Shown here piece by piece: positions 33,616 through 43,511 of a DNA stretch of 64,000 nt. The stretch is from positions 1-64,000 of the forward strand of contig NZ_QJRY01000002.1 in the NCBI RefSeq assembly GCF_003205195.1, in the 5' to 3' direction. Position 1 is the first letter of the stretch. Each line of letters begins with the position of its first letter. The position numbers and the translations under genes were made by a program. Origin of the DNA: Peteryoungia wuzhouensis. GTDB lineage: Bacteria > Pseudomonadota > Alphaproteobacteria > Rhizobiales > Rhizobiaceae. The notes below the pieces were generated by a model. It did not search any database, was not told the origin of the DNA, and saw only the letters and a list, made by a program, of their open reading frames with translations.

Positions 33616-35202
33616 GTGCCGCATCCAATGCCCGAGGGGCAAGAACCGCTCTTGTCCGTGACCGGATTGACGAAGCTGTTCGGCAGTTTCAAGGCCTGTG
33701 ACGGTATTGATCTTTCGATTGGCCATGGCGAAATTCACGCGCTTCTGGGGGAAAACGGCGCCGGCAAGTCGACGCTGGTCAAGATGTTGTTCGGCATCCT
33801 GGCTCCTTCTGCGGGCGCGATCTCCTGGTTTGGCAAGGAGACCGTCATTCCCAATCCCGCCGCCGCGCGTCGCCTCGGCATTGGCATGGTCTTTCAGCAT
33901 TTCTCTCTCTTCGAAGCGCTGACGGTTGCCGAAAACATCGCGCTGTCGCTCGATGAGAAGATTTCGATCTCCGATCTCTCGAAGAAGGCGGCCGAATTGT
34001 CGGTTGCCTATGGCCTGCCGCTCGATCCCGACGCCCATGTCGCGGATCTCTCCGTCGGTGAGCGCCAGCGCATCGAGATCGTGCGTGCGCTGCTGCAGAA
34101 CCCCAAGCTGATCATCCTTGACGAGCCGACGTCGGTTCTGACGCCGCAGGAAGCCGACAAGCTCTTCGAAACCCTGTTCAAACTCAAGGCCGAGGGTCGC
34201 TCGGTTCTATATATCAGCCACCGTCTCGAAGAGGTCCAGCGGATCTGCGACCGTGCCACGGTCCTGCGTCACGGCCGGGTGACCGGCGCCTGCGATCCGC
34301 GTCAGGAGACACCCGCGTCGCTCGCCCGCATGATGGTGGGTGCCGAAGTGGCTGGCGTGGAGAAGGTCGAGCCATCGGCCAATGGTGATATCCAGCTGCA
34401 AGTCACCGATCTTTCGGTCAGCCCGCGAACGCCATTCGCCATGTCCTTGAAGAACGTCTCGGTCACGGTGCGTGGCGGAGAGGTGCTGGCAATCGCCGGT
34501 GTCGCCGGCAACGGTCAGAGCGAACTCTTCGATGCTCTCTCCGGCGAATATCCGGTGCGTGACGCCGAGGCGATCCGCCTGCGCGGCAGAGCCGTCGGCC
34601 GTCTCGGGATCAACGAGCGTCGCCTGCTCGGTGCCGGTTTCGTACCGGAAGAACGCCACGGACACGCGGCCGTGCCGGCCATGAGCCTTTCGGAAAATCT
34701 CTTCTTGTCGCGCAATGCCTCAGACCGCTCCGCCTATTTGTCGGGCGGCAAGCTTGGCCTGATCAGGCACGGCCTTGTCCAGCAGGCCGCCCGCCGCATT
34801 TCGGAAATGATGGACGTGCGCAAAAGTGGCGACGATCCGGCGGCTGGCTCTCTCTCCGGCGGCAATCTGCAGAAATTCATCGTCGGTCGCGAACTTGACC
34901 GCCAGCCATCTGTCCTCGTGGTCAATCAACCGACCTGGGGTGTCGATGCAGGCGCTGCCAGCCGTATCCGCCAGGCGCTGGTCGATCTCGCAAAGAGCGG
35001 ATCGGCCGTCATCGTGATCAGCCAGGATCTCGACGAGATCTTCGAAGTGGCAACGAGCATTGCCGCGATCTCCGAAGGCCGCCTCTCCGAGGCCTATCCC
35101 GCCGGGACCATGACGCGCGAGCGCATCGGCATCCTGATGGGCGGTGTGCACGGGCCGGAGGCGGTGCAGTCGTCTACAGCGGAGAGCGCCCATGCGCATT
35201 GA
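33616..35202 (+). CDS. BMP-type (nucleoside-like) ABC importer, ATP-binding protein
   Basis: The product is 528 aa from GTG 33616 with a strong GAGGGGG 5-11 nt upstream; ATG 33565 and ATG 33628 are alternatives. It has two nucleotide-binding domains in one chain, as in ribose and YufO/NupO-type importers. The first has Walker A GENGAGKST, signature LSVGERQRIEIVRAL and Walker B LIILDEPTSVLTPQEAD. The second is degenerate in its P-loop (GVAGNGQSELFDAL) and has the signature LSGGNLQKFIVGREL. It is the first gene of a four-gene importer; the permease gene overlaps its end by 11 nt. Confidence 0.9.
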   Translation: MPHPMPEGQEPLLSVTGLTKLFGSFKACDGIDLSIGHGEIHALLGENGAGKSTLVKMLFGILAPSAGAISWFGKETVIPNPAAARRLGIGMVFQHFSLFEALTVAENIALSLDEKISISDLSKKAAELSVAYGLPLDPDAHVADLSVGERQRIEIVRALLQNPKLIILDEPTSVLTPQEADKLFETLFKLKAEGRSVLYISHRLEEVQRICDRATVLRHGRVTGACDPRQETPASLARMMVGAEVAGVEKVEPSANGDIQLQVTDLSVSPRTPFAMSLKNVSVTVRGGEVLAIAGVAGNGQSELFDALSGEYPVRDAEAIRLRGRAVGRLGINERRLLGAGFVPEERHGHAAVPAMSLSENLFLSRNASDRSAYLSGGKLGLIRHGLVQQAARRISEMMDVRKSGDDPAAGSLSGGNLQKFIVGRELDRQPSVLVVNQPTWGVDAGAASRIRQALVDLAKSGSAVIVISQDLDEIFEVATSIAAISEGRLSEAYPAGTMTRERIGILMGGVHGPEAVQSSTAESAHAH

Positions 35203-36286
35203 ACTCGAACGGCGCGCCCGCCAATCCTCCGTCTTCGCCGTGGTGTCGCCGCTGCTGGCGCTCGCCCTCACCGTTCTTTTCGGCGGCATCATGTTTGCGC
35301 TATTGGGCAAGGACCCTGTCTCCGCGCTCTACAGCTTCTTCATCGAGCCGCTGCTCGAGGTCTGGTCGCTGCATGAACTGGCGATCAAGGCCGCGCCCTT
35401 GATCCTGATCGGCGTCGGCCTCTCGGTCTGTTATCGCTCGAACAATTGGAACATCGGCGCAGAGGGCCAGTTCACGGTGGGCGCCATCGTCGGCTCCATC
35501 GTGCCGATCACCTTCTACGAATGGCACTCGCCGCTGCTTCTGCCGATCATGATGGTCATGGGCGCGATCGGTGGCGCCGCCTATGCCGCCATTCCCGCCC
35601 TTCTGAAGACCCGCTTCAACACCAACGAGATCCTGACCAGCCTGATGCTGGTCTACATCGCCCAGCTTTTCCTCGACTGGCTGACACGCGGCATCTGGAA
35701 GGACCCGGCCGGCTACAATTTCCCGCAGTCGCGTTCCTTCGTCACCGAAGCCGTCCTGCCGGAGGTGCTGGCCTCGGGGCGCGCCCATTATGGCATCGTC
35801 TTTGCGATCCTCGCCGCCATCGCCGTCTGGTTCATGATGCGCTACACGCTCAAAGGGTTTCAGGTGAACGTGCTCGGCCAGTCCGAGAGGGCAGGGCGCT
35901 TCGCCGGCTTTTCAGGCCGCAAGATGGTCTGGTTCTCCATGATGTTCTCGGGCGCGCTTGCAGGCCTTGCCGGCATCGCCGAAGTTTCGGGTTCGATCGG
36001 CCATCTGCAGCCGTCGATCTCGCCGGGCTACGGATTTACCGCGATCATCGTCGCCTTCCTCGGTCGCCTCAACCCGCTCGGCATCATCGCCTCCGGCTTC
36101 GTGCTCGCCCTGACCTATCTTGGTGGCGAAGGGGCCCAGCTTTCGATCGGCGTGTCCGACAAGGTAACGCGCGTCTTCCAGGGCCTGCTGCTCTTCTTCG
36201 TGCTCTCCTGCGACACGCTCATTCTCTACAAGGTGCGCATCGTTTTCGACCGCGCCCGCTCTGCATCGACGAAGGCCGCGTCATGA
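35192..36286 (+). CDS. BMP-type ABC importer permease 1
   Basis: The product is 364 aa from ATG 35192 (MRIELERRARQSSVFAV), overlapping the ATPase gene by 11 nt. It belongs to the BPD_transp_2 family: about eight to ten helices, with the family motifs IGVGLSVCYRSNNWNIGAEG, LLKTRFNTNEILTSLMLVYI and GYGFTAIIVAFLGRLNPLG. It pairs with the second permease to form the channel. The stop overlaps the next start (ATGA at 36283-36286). Homologues carry purine or pyrimidine nucleosides (the NupP/YufP type). Confidence 0.93.
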   Translation: MRIELERRARQSSVFAVVSPLLALALTVLFGGIMFALLGKDPVSALYSFFIEPLLEVWSLHELAIKAAPLILIGVGLSVCYRSNNWNIGAEGQFTVGAIVGSIVPITFYEWHSPLLLPIMMVMGAIGGAAYAAIPALLKTRFNTNEILTSLMLVYIAQLFLDWLTRGIWKDPAGYNFPQSRSFVTEAVLPEVLASGRAHYGIVFAILAAIAVWFMMRYTLKGFQVNVLGQSERAGRFAGFSGRKMVWFSMMFSGALAGLAGIAEVSGSIGHLQPSISPGYGFTAIIVAFLGRLNPLGIIASGFVLALTYLGGEGAQLSIGVSDKVTRVFQGLLLFFVLSCDTLILYKVRIVFDRARSASTKAAS

Positions 36287-37200
36287 TCTTTGAAGCCATC
36301 CTGCTTACGGTCATCACCGCCTCCACGCCGCTCGTCATTGCCGCAATCGGCGAACTCGTGACGGAACGCTCCGGCGTGCTCAATCTGGGCGTCGAGGGCA
36401 TGATGATCGTCGGCGCCGTCTGCGCCTTCATGGCCACCAAGGCGACCGGCTCACCTAATGTCGGTGTGCTTGCCGGTGTGGTCTCGGGCGCCGCCTTCTC
36501 GCTGCTTTTCGGTTTCCTGACGCTGACCTTGGTTGCCAACCAGGTCGCGACAGGCTTAGCGCTCACCATTCTCGGCCTCGGTGTGTCCGGCATGGTTGGT
36601 GAGACCGTCGTCGGCCAGCCCGGCGTGAAGATGCAGCCGATCGCGATCCCGCTCCTCTCGGATATTCCGGTGCTTGGCACCATCCTCTTCCGTCAGGACA
36701 TCTTCTTTTATGCCTCGATCGCCCTGATCATCGGTGTGAACTGGTTCCTGTTCAAGAGCCGCACGGGTCTCAAGTTGCGCGCCATCGGCGACAGCCACGG
36801 CTCGGCCCATACGCTCGGCCTGCCGGTCATCCGCACGCGATATCTCGCCGTGATGTTTGGTGGCGCCTGTGCGGGCCTTGCCGGTGCCCAATTGTCTCTG
36901 GTCTACACGCCGCAATGGGTGGAAAACATGTCGGCCGGCCGCGGCTGGATCGCGCTCGCCCTCGTCGTTTTTGCCGCCTGGCGGCCCTGGCGCGTGCTTG
37001 CCGGCGGCTATCTTTTCGGCGCGGTGACCATCGGGCAGTTGCACGCCCAGGCCCTCGGCATCGGCCTTCCCTCGCAATTCATGTCGGCGCTGCCCTATGC
37101 GGCGACGATTGTCGTACTGATCATAATCTCCCATAATCGCCGCACGACGCTGATCAACACGCCGGCCTGCCTCGGCAAGCCCTTCGTGCCCGACCGATAG
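36283..37200 (+). CDS. BMP-type ABC importer permease 2
   Basis: The product is 305 aa from ATG 36283, which overlaps the preceding stop. The BPD_transp_2 fold is recognised from LVTERSGVLNLGVEGMMIVG near residue 26, LTLTLVANQVATGLALTILG, and ENMSAGRGWIALALVVFAAW. It is the smaller second permease of nucleoside-type importers (NupQ/YufQ-like). It is followed by 40 nt with an AGGGG-like ribosome site before the substrate-binding protein. Confidence 0.93.
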   Translation: MIFEAILLTVITASTPLVIAAIGELVTERSGVLNLGVEGMMIVGAVCAFMATKATGSPNVGVLAGVVSGAAFSLLFGFLTLTLVANQVATGLALTILGLGVSGMVGETVVGQPGVKMQPIAIPLLSDIPVLGTILFRQDIFFYASIALIIGVNWFLFKSRTGLKLRAIGDSHGSAHTLGLPVIRTRYLAVMFGGACAGLAGAQLSLVYTPQWVENMSAGRGWIALALVVFAAWRPWRVLAGGYLFGAVTIGQLHAQALGIGLPSQFMSALPYAATIVVLIIISHNRRTTLINTPACLGKPFVPDR

Positions 37201-37240
37201 AAATCACTTCAGGCTCAACCTAACCATACAGGGGTACACT

Positions 37241-38314
37241 ATGAAGAACTTCCTCTTCGCGCTTGCTGCATCTGCAGCCGCCATTGTCGGCGTCGCGGCG
37301 CCGGCAGCCGCTCAGGACAAGACCAAGATCTGCTTCGTCTATGTCGGCTCGAAGACCGACGGCGGTTGGACGCAGGCCCACGAACTCGGCCGCACCACGC
37401 TGCAGGAGCATTTCGGCGACAAGATCGAAACGCCTTATCTTGAAAACGTTCCGGAAGGCCCGGATGCCGAACGCGCCATCGAGCGCATGGCCCGCTCCGG
37501 CTGCGCCGTCGTCTTCACGACCTCCTTCGGCTTCATGGACGCCACCCTGAAAGTCGCCGAAAAATTCCCGGACGTGAAGTTCGAGCATGCCACCGGCTAC
37601 AAGACCCTGCCGAACGTCGCGACCTACAACTCGCGCTTCTATGAAGGCCGCTTCATCAACGGTCAGATCGCCGGCAAGATGTCGAAGAACGGCGTTGCCG
37701 GTTACATCGCCTCCTTCCCGATCCCGGAAGTCGTCGGCGGCATCAACGCGTTCCTGCACGGCGCCCGCACCGTGAACCCTGAGTTCAAGCTGAAGGTCAT
37801 CTGGGTCAACACCTGGTTCGACCCCGGCAAGGAAGCCGACGCCGCCAAGGCTCTGATCGACCAGGGCGTCGACGTTTTGACCCAGCACACCGACACGACG
37901 GCACCGATGCAGGTTGCCGAAGAACGCGGCATCAAGGCCTTCGGTCAGGCCTCCGACATGATTGCGGCAGGCCCGAAGGCCCAGTTGAGCTCGATCGTCG
38001 ACACCTGGGGCGCGTATTACATCAAGCGCACCCAGGCGATCCTCGACGGCACGTGGACCTCGCAGCAGACCTTCGACGGCCTGAAGGACGGCATCCTGAC
38101 CATGGCGCCGTACACCAACATGCCGGATGACGTGAAGGCGATGGCGATGGAGACGGAAGCCAAGATCAAGTCCGGCGAATTGAAGCCGTTCTCTGGCCCG
38201 ATCAACAAGCAGGACGGCACGCCGTGGTTGAAGGAAGGTGAATCCGCTGATGACGGCACCATTCTCGGCATGAATTTCTACATTGAAGGCGTCGACGACA
38301 AGCTTCCGCAGTAA
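37241..38314 (+). CDS. BMP-family substrate-binding lipoprotein-like periplasmic protein
   Basis: The product is 357 aa with a signal peptide (FLFALAASAAAIVGVAAPAA, cleavage after AAAQ; no lipobox Cys is present, so it is a soluble periplasmic protein). The mature part fits the Bmp/PnrA family: ICFVYVGSKTDGGWTQAHEL, FTTSFGFMDATLKVAEKFPD and NGVAGYIASFPIPEVVGGIN. Bmp proteins bind purine nucleosides or related compounds. The binding-protein gene is last in its operon, unlike the usual first place, and is followed by a terminator at 38343-38358. Confidence 0.92.
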   Translation: MKNFLFALAASAAAIVGVAAPAAAQDKTKICFVYVGSKTDGGWTQAHELGRTTLQEHFGDKIETPYLENVPEGPDAERAIERMARSGCAVVFTTSFGFMDATLKVAEKFPDVKFEHATGYKTLPNVATYNSRFYEGRFINGQIAGKMSKNGVAGYIASFPIPEVVGGINAFLHGARTVNPEFKLKVIWVNTWFDPGKEADAAKALIDQGVDVLTQHTDTTAPMQVAEERGIKAFGQASDMIAAGPKAQLSSIVDTWGAYYIKRTQAILDGTWTSQQTFDGLKDGILTMAPYTNMPDDVKAMAMETEAKIKSGELKPFSGPINKQDGTPWLKEGESADDGTILGMNFYIEGVDDKLPQ

Positions 38315-38342
38315 ACGAATATCGTCATATCTGTCTGGGAAG

Positions 38343-38358
38343 GGGCGCTTCGGCGCCC
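38343..38358 (+). terminator. Intrinsic terminator of the BMP importer operon
   Basis: GGGCGC (38343-38348), loop TTCG, GCGCCC (38353-38358), then TTTCTTGTTT. A stable TTCG tetraloop stem 29 nt after the stop codon of the binding-protein gene. Confidence 0.85.
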
Positions 38359-38442
38359 TTTCTTGTTTCTGCGTCAAAATGGAACAAATGAATCGCAAAC
38401 ACTCTTCACCGTTATAGAACCTTCGTATAAGAGCCGCAAAGA

Positions 38443-39213
38443 ATGCTGGAGGTGCCGGTTATGCGTAGGGATGAAGTTCGCGATCTGAAGGCTACCACGC
38501 TGCTGCGGACAAGCCATTCCAAAGTGGTCGATCAAATGGGCCACGCCATCGTGTCAGGCGCTTACGCGGTCGGCGAAACCCTGCCGGGGGATAGTGAACT
38601 GGAGGAGCGGTTCGACGTGTCGCGCTCCGTGCTGCGCGAAGCGATGAAGACGCTGACAGCCAAGGGTCTCGTCGTGGCAAAGTCACGGGTGGGAACCCGC
38701 GTGACGGAGAAGTGTCACTGGAACCTGCTCGACGAAGACGTTCTGCACTGGCATTTTCGCGCCGGAGTGAGCGCCGAATTCCTCAACCACCTCTATGATG
38801 TGCGCCTCGTGCTTGAACCGGCGGCGGCGGCTTTGGCGGCAACCAATGCTTCCGCCGAGGATTGCGGCGAGCTGCGCCACTATGCGAACGCCTTGGGTGC
38901 TTCCAACCTGTCCTACCGCCAGCAGGTGGAGGCTGATCTGAAGTTTCACGTTCTGATGTTCATTGTCAGCGCCAATCCGTTCATGGAAAGCATGATCGGA
39001 TTCATCAAGACCTCGCTCGATGGTGCCTTCACGCTGGCCTATAGCCAACATGGCAATCACCCGCGCGATGGAATCGCGCTCTCTCATCTGGCGATCGTCG
39101 ATGCCATCGAACGGAAGGATTCCACGGGTGCCTGCGACGCCATGCGCCACGTGATCGAACTCGGTCGACAGAGCGCGATTGCCGCCCTCAGCAGGCCCTC
39201 CGCCCGGGGCTGA
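38443..39213 (+). CDS. GntR/FadR-family transcriptional regulator
   Basis: The product is 256 aa from ATG 38443; ATG 38461 is a possible shorter start. The N-terminal winged helix has LPGDSELEERFDVSRSVLRE and AMKTLTAKGLVVAKSRVGTR. The C-terminal FCD domain, about residues 100-245, has the metal or ligand residues in YDVRLVLEPAAAALAATNAS and ALSHLAIVDAI. FadR-type regulators respond to sugar acids or organic acids. It lies after the importer terminator on the same strand, so control of the BMP operon is possible but not certain. No operator was recognised. Confidence 0.88.
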   Translation: MLEVPVMRRDEVRDLKATTLLRTSHSKVVDQMGHAIVSGAYAVGETLPGDSELEERFDVSRSVLREAMKTLTAKGLVVAKSRVGTRVTEKCHWNLLDEDVLHWHFRAGVSAEFLNHLYDVRLVLEPAAAALAATNASAEDCGELRHYANALGASNLSYRQQVEADLKFHVLMFIVSANPFMESMIGFIKTSLDGAFTLAYSQHGNHPRDGIALSHLAIVDAIERKDSTGACDAMRHVIELGRQSAIAALSRPSARG

Positions 39214-39290
39214 ACACGCGGCGATTAAGGCTTGCGGGTGCAGGATCGGGGCGCTACTGAAAATGCGCCGTCATTCCCCTGGAGTAAACC

Positions 39291-40652
39291 ATGACCCGTC
39301 AATGCCTTGCCGTCGTCCTCGCCGCTGGTGACAGTACCCGCATGAAATCGTCGATGTCCAAGGTTTTGCATCCGGTCGCTGGCCGTCCGATGATTGCCCA
39401 TGTGATGGCGTCGATCGCTGCGTCCGGCGTCTCCGACGTTGTGCTTGTCCTCGGCCGGGATGCAGAGAAAGTGGCAGCGGCTGGCAAGCTCGATGGCATG
39501 GCCGTTGACAGCGTGCTTCAGACGGAACGGCTCGGAACGGGCCACGCGGTGCTCACCGCACGCGAGGCGATTTCTCGCGGTTATGACGATATCCTGGTGG
39601 CCTACGGCGATGTCCCCCTGATCACAGCGGCACCACTGAAAGCCGCGCGCGAGGCGCTTGCGGCCGGAGCCGATGTCGTTGTCATAGGCTTCCACACGGA
39701 TAATCCCACCGGTTATGGCCGGCTTCTGGTTGAGAATGGCGAACTTGTCGCGATCCGCGAGGAAAAGGACGCGACCGATGCCGAGCGTGCGGTCACATGG
39801 TGCAACAGCGGGCTGATGGCGATCAATGGCAAGAAGGCGCTCGATTATCTGAAACGCATCGGCAATGCCAATGCCAAGGGTGAGTACTACCTGACGGATG
39901 TCGTTGAGATCGCCCGTGCCGACGGTGGCCGCGTCGTGGCCGTCGATGCGCCGGAAAGCGAGCTGACCGGCTGCAACAACCGCGCCGAACTCGCTGTCCT
40001 GGAGCGCATCTGGCAGGAGCGGCGGCGCCACGAACTGATGGTGTCGGGTGTCACGATGATCGCTCCCGAAACCGTCTTTCTCAGCCACGACACGGTAATC
40101 GGTCAGGATGCCTTGATCGAGCCCAATGTCGTCTTTGGCCCTGGCGTCACCGTCGAGGGCGGCGCTGTGATCCATGCCTTCTCGCATCTCGAAGGCGCAC
40201 ATGTCGCGGCCGGCGCGACGGTGGGACCGTTCGCCCGTCTGCGCCCGGGGGCCAATCTTGCGGAAGGCGCCAAGGTCGGCAACTTCTGCGAAGTGAAGAA
40301 GGCAGACATCGGCAAGGGCGCCAAAGTCAACCATCTGACCTATATCGGCGATGCGACTGTTGGTGCCGAGACCAATATCGGTGCCGGCACGATCACCTGC
40401 AACTACGACGGCGTCAACAAGCATGAGACGATCATCGGGGCAGGGGCGTTTATCGGCTCCAACTCCTCGCTTGTCGCTCCCGTCACCATCGGCGATGGCG
40501 CGCTGATTGCATCCGGTAGCGTGATTACCGAAGACGTGCCAGCGGACGCTTTGGCCTTTGGTCGTGCTCGCCAGGAGCTCAAGCCAGGCCGCGCAAAAGT
40601 CATTCGCGAGCGCAATCTTGCGATCAAGGCTGCGAAGAAAAGCGCCCAGTAA
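39291..40652 (+). CDS. glmU: Bifunctional UDP-GlcNAc pyrophosphorylase/acetyltransferase
   Basis: The product is 453 aa. The N-terminal pyrophosphorylase has [20 protein letters not shown] near residue 10 and AYGDVPLI. The C-terminal left-handed beta-helix acetyltransferase has hexapeptide repeats ([40 protein letters not shown]). GlmU makes UDP-N-acetylglucosamine for peptidoglycan and lipopolysaccharide from glucosamine-1-phosphate. It is followed by glmS, with GlmM supplied elsewhere. The 137-nt gap contains an inverted repeat at 40690-40712. Confidence 0.97.
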   Translation: MTRQCLAVVLAAGDSTRMKSSMSKVLHPVAGRPMIAHVMASIAASGVSDVVLVLGRDAEKVAAAGKLDGMAVDSVLQTERLGTGHAVLTAREAISRGYDDILVAYGDVPLITAAPLKAAREALAAGADVVVIGFHTDNPTGYGRLLVENGELVAIREEKDATDAERAVTWCNSGLMAINGKKALDYLKRIGNANAKGEYYLTDVVEIARADGGRVVAVDAPESELTGCNNRAELAVLERIWQERRRHELMVSGVTMIAPETVFLSHDTVIGQDALIEPNVVFGPGVTVEGGAVIHAFSHLEGAHVAAGATVGPFARLRPGANLAEGAKVGNFCEVKKADIGKGAKVNHLTYIGDATVGAETNIGAGTITCNYDGVNKHETIIGAGAFIGSNSSLVAPVTIGDGALIASGSVITEDVPADALAFGRARQELKPGRAKVIRERNLAIKAAKKSAQ

Positions 40653-40689
40653 AACAGCAACGGCTAACCTCACGACTCGTTATGCTGCG

Positions 40690-40712
40690 TTGCATTACGG
40701 GACGAAATGCAA
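40690..40712. repeat. Inverted repeat between glmU and glmS
   Basis: TTGCATT (40690-40696) and AATGCAA (40706-40712) are perfect complements with a 9-nt spacer. It could be an operator near the glmS promoter or a weak glmU terminator; TTTGACC follows. Role unproven. Confidence 0.4.
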
Positions 40713-40789
40713 TTTGACCTGTGGCCTGATTGCCTATTGCGGCAAAACCGCTAGGGAAAAAGCCGTAAGAATTCGGAACGGAGAATTTC

Positions 40790-42616
40790 ATGTGCGGCAT
40801 TGTTGGCATCGTCGGTAACAAGCCCGTGGCCGAGCGTCTCGTCGACGCCTTGAAGCGGCTCGAATATCGCGGCTATGATTCCGCCGGTGTCGCCACGATC
40901 CATGACGGCAAGCTCGACCGCCGTCGCGCGGAAGGCAAGCTGTTCAATCTCGAAACGAAGCTCGCCGGAGATCCGCTGCCCGGCAATATCGGCATCGCCC
41001 ACACCCGCTGGGCAACCCACGGCATTCCCAACGAAACCAATGCCCATCCGCATTTCGTCGAGGGCGTTGCCGTCGTGCATAACGGCATCATTGAGAATTT
41101 CTCCGAAATCAAGGACGAACTTTCCGCCGAAGGCGCGGTCTTCTCGACCCAGACCGACACGGAAGTTGTGGCCCAGCTCCTGGCGAAATACCGTCGTGAT
41201 GGACTGGGCCGCCGCGAAGCCATGCACAAGATGCTGCAGCACGTGACGGGTGCCTATGCACTGGCCGTGGTCTTCAACGACGATCCCTCGACCATCATGG
41301 CGGCCCGCTCAGGCCCGCCGCTCGCCATCGGTTATGGCGACGACGAAATGTTCTTGGGCTCAGATGCGATCGCGCTTTCGCCCTTCACCAATCGCATCGC
41401 CTATCTGCATGATGGTGACTGGGCGATCCTCGGCAAGCAGGGTGCCCATGTCTTCGATCTCGACGGCAACCCCGTCGACCGTCCGATCCAGATCTCCTCG
41501 GCCAGCGCCTACATGATCGACAAGGGCAACCATCGTCATTTCATGGAGAAGGAGATCTACGAGCAGCCCGAGGTCATCTCCCACTCTCTGTCGCATTATG
41601 TCGATCTGGCCGAGCATACGGTGCGCCCGATGGAGGGGGGCATCGACTTTGCCTCGGTGAGCGGCCTTGCGATCTCCGCTTGCGGCACCGCCTATCTTGC
41701 CGGCCTCGTCGGCAAATACTGGTTCGAGCGTTATGCTCGCCTGCCGGTCGAAATCGATGTGGCCTCGGAATTCCGTTACCGCGAAATGCCGCTGCGGCCG
41801 GATCAGGCTGCCCTCTTCATCTCCCAGTCCGGCGAAACCGCCGATACGCTGGCGTCGCTGCGCTATTGCCGTGACAACGGCCTGAAGATCGGCGCCGTGG
41901 TCAATGTCAAGGAATCGACCATCGCCCGCGAGTCGGATGCGATTTTCCCGATCCTCGCCGGTCCCGAAATCGGCGTCGCCTCGACCAAGGCTTTCACCTG
42001 CCAGCTCGCCGTACTCGCGTCTCTCGCCGTTGCCGCCGGTCGCGCCCGCGGCACACTGACGGAGGTCGAGGAAAAGCAACTGGTGAAGAGCCTGTCCGAG
42101 ATGCCGCGCATCATGAGCCAGGTGCTGAATGCTGTTCAGCCACAGGTCGAGGCCCTGTCGCGCGATCTGTCGAAATTCAAGGACGTGCTCTATCTCGGCC
42201 GTGGCACGAGCTATCCGCTGGCACTGGAAGGGGCGTTGAAGCTCAAGGAAATCTCCTACATACATGCCGAAGGTTATGCCGCCGGTGAGCTGAAACATGG
42301 ACCGATTGCCCTGATCGACGAAAACATGCCGGTCATCGTGATCGCACCCTTCGACCGTTTCTTCGAAAAGACCGTGTCGAACATGCAGGAAGTGGCAGCG
42401 CGGGGCGGCCGGATCATCTTCATCACCGACACCAAAGGCGCGGCGGCCTCCAAGCTCGAGACCATGGCAACGATCGTGCTGCCAGACGTGGCTGAGATCA
42501 TTTCGCCCATGGTCTATTCGATTCCGATCCAGCTGCTCGCCTATCATACGGCGGTCTTCATGGGCACGGACGTCGACCAGCCCCGCAATCTGGCCAAATC
42601 GGTCACAGTTGAGTGA
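40790..42616 (+). CDS. glmS: Glucosamine-6-phosphate synthase (isomerising)
   Basis: The product is 608 aa. The glutaminase domain starts MCGIVGIVGNKPVAERL with catalytic Cys2 and has RYDSAG-type residues (RRLEYRGYDSAG region), IAHTRWATHG and HNGIIENF. Two SIS domains follow: ISQSGETADTLASLRYC and LGRGTSYPLALEGALKLKEI. It makes glucosamine-6-phosphate from fructose-6-phosphate and glutamine, the entry to amino-sugar synthesis. No glmS ribozyme or GlmZ-like pairing was sought. A stem (42634-42645 with 42656-42668) without a T-run follows the stop. Confidence 0.97.
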   Translation: MCGIVGIVGNKPVAERLVDALKRLEYRGYDSAGVATIHDGKLDRRRAEGKLFNLETKLAGDPLPGNIGIAHTRWATHGIPNETNAHPHFVEGVAVVHNGIIENFSEIKDELSAEGAVFSTQTDTEVVAQLLAKYRRDGLGRREAMHKMLQHVTGAYALAVVFNDDPSTIMAARSGPPLAIGYGDDEMFLGSDAIALSPFTNRIAYLHDGDWAILGKQGAHVFDLDGNPVDRPIQISSASAYMIDKGNHRHFMEKEIYEQPEVISHSLSHYVDLAEHTVRPMEGGIDFASVSGLAISACGTAYLAGLVGKYWFERYARLPVEIDVASEFRYREMPLRPDQAALFISQSGETADTLASLRYCRDNGLKIGAVVNVKESTIARESDAIFPILAGPEIGVASTKAFTCQLAVLASLAVAAGRARGTLTEVEEKQLVKSLSEMPRIMSQVLNAVQPQVEALSRDLSKFKDVLYLGRGTSYPLALEGALKLKEISYIHAEGYAAGELKHGPIALIDENMPVIVIAPFDRFFEKTVSNMQEVAARGGRIIFITDTKGAAASKLETMATIVLPDVAEIISPMVYSIPIQLLAYHTAVFMGTDVDQPRNLAKSVTVE

Positions 42617-42759
42617 GGCAACGGGTGATGTGAGGCGCGAACCGCGCGGACTGCGGCGGTTCGGTGCCACACATCCCAGATCTAGCTATTGCACGACCCG
42701 GTCGGCTCGGTCATTGTCGCGCCTATCGACGCATTCCCGCATCGCACAATGACGGTTCC

Positions 42760-43494
42760 ATGAGCGATATTTCGGACAAGATCTCGATGGCGACCCGGCT
42801 CAGGAACAACTTCCTGACTGGCCTGATCATCTGCGCGCCGATGGCCATCACCATCTATCTGACCTGGACCTTCATCCACTGGGCCGACAGCTGGGTGAAG
42901 CCCTATATCCCGGATCGCTACAACCCGGAATCCTACCTGAAGTTTGCAGTCCCCGGCACCGGTCTGTTGATTGCGCTTCTCTTCATCACCCTGGTCGGTT
43001 TTCTCGGCCGCAACCTGATCGGTCGCTCGATCGTCCGCTACAGCGAAAACATCCTCAACCGCATGCCGCTGGTGCGCACCGTCTACAAGAGCACAAAACA
43101 GATATTCGAGACGGTGCTGAAGGAGCAGGGCACGTCCTTCAAGAAGGTTGGCCTGATCGAGTTTCCGCGCGCCGGCACCTGGGCACTGGTCTTCATCTCC
43201 TCCGATGCCAAGGGAGAGATCGCCGTCAAGCTCAACCAGAATGGCGAGGAAATGGTTGCCGTCTTCCTGGCCCCGACACCGGTCCCGACCGCCGGTTTCC
43301 TCATGTTCGTGCCGCGCAGCAAGCTCATGCTTCTCGACATGACGCCGGAAGAAGGCGTGAAGCTGTTGATCTCTGCCGGCCTCGTAACGCCCGACTACAA
43401 ACCGGCCGAGCCGGCAGCCGTCATGCAGGCTCTGGTCGAAGGCGCGGTGAACGAGCCCACGCTCTCTGAAGATCGCATCGCCCGACGTCAGTAA
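42760..43494 (+). CDS. DUF502 membrane protein
   Basis: The product is 244 aa from ATG 42760 (MSDISDKISMATRLRNN); the frame is open from 42664 but the extra residues look non-coding. Two helices, FLTGLIICAPMAITIYLTWT and PGTGLLIALLFITLVGFLG, are followed by a cytoplasmic domain with RMPLVRTVYKSTKQIFETVL and VFLAPTPVPTAGFLMFVP. DUF502 proteins are widespread and uncharacterised; the family lies here between glmS and recG in Rhizobiaceae. Membrane location is seen; function is unknown. Confidence 0.88.
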   Translation: MSDISDKISMATRLRNNFLTGLIICAPMAITIYLTWTFIHWADSWVKPYIPDRYNPESYLKFAVPGTGLLIALLFITLVGFLGRNLIGRSIVRYSENILNRMPLVRTVYKSTKQIFETVLKEQGTSFKKVGLIEFPRAGTWALVFISSDAKGEIAVKLNQNGEEMVAVFLAPTPVPTAGFLMFVPRSKLMLLDMTPEEGVKLLISAGLVTPDYKPAEPAAVMQALVEGAVNEPTLSEDRIARRQ

Positions 43495-43511
43495 TCGACC
43501 TTGAGGGGCCG

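Noticed and set aside
42634-42668. Stem-loop after glmS
   Set aside because: The stem is good but no T-run follows, so I did not call it a terminator.
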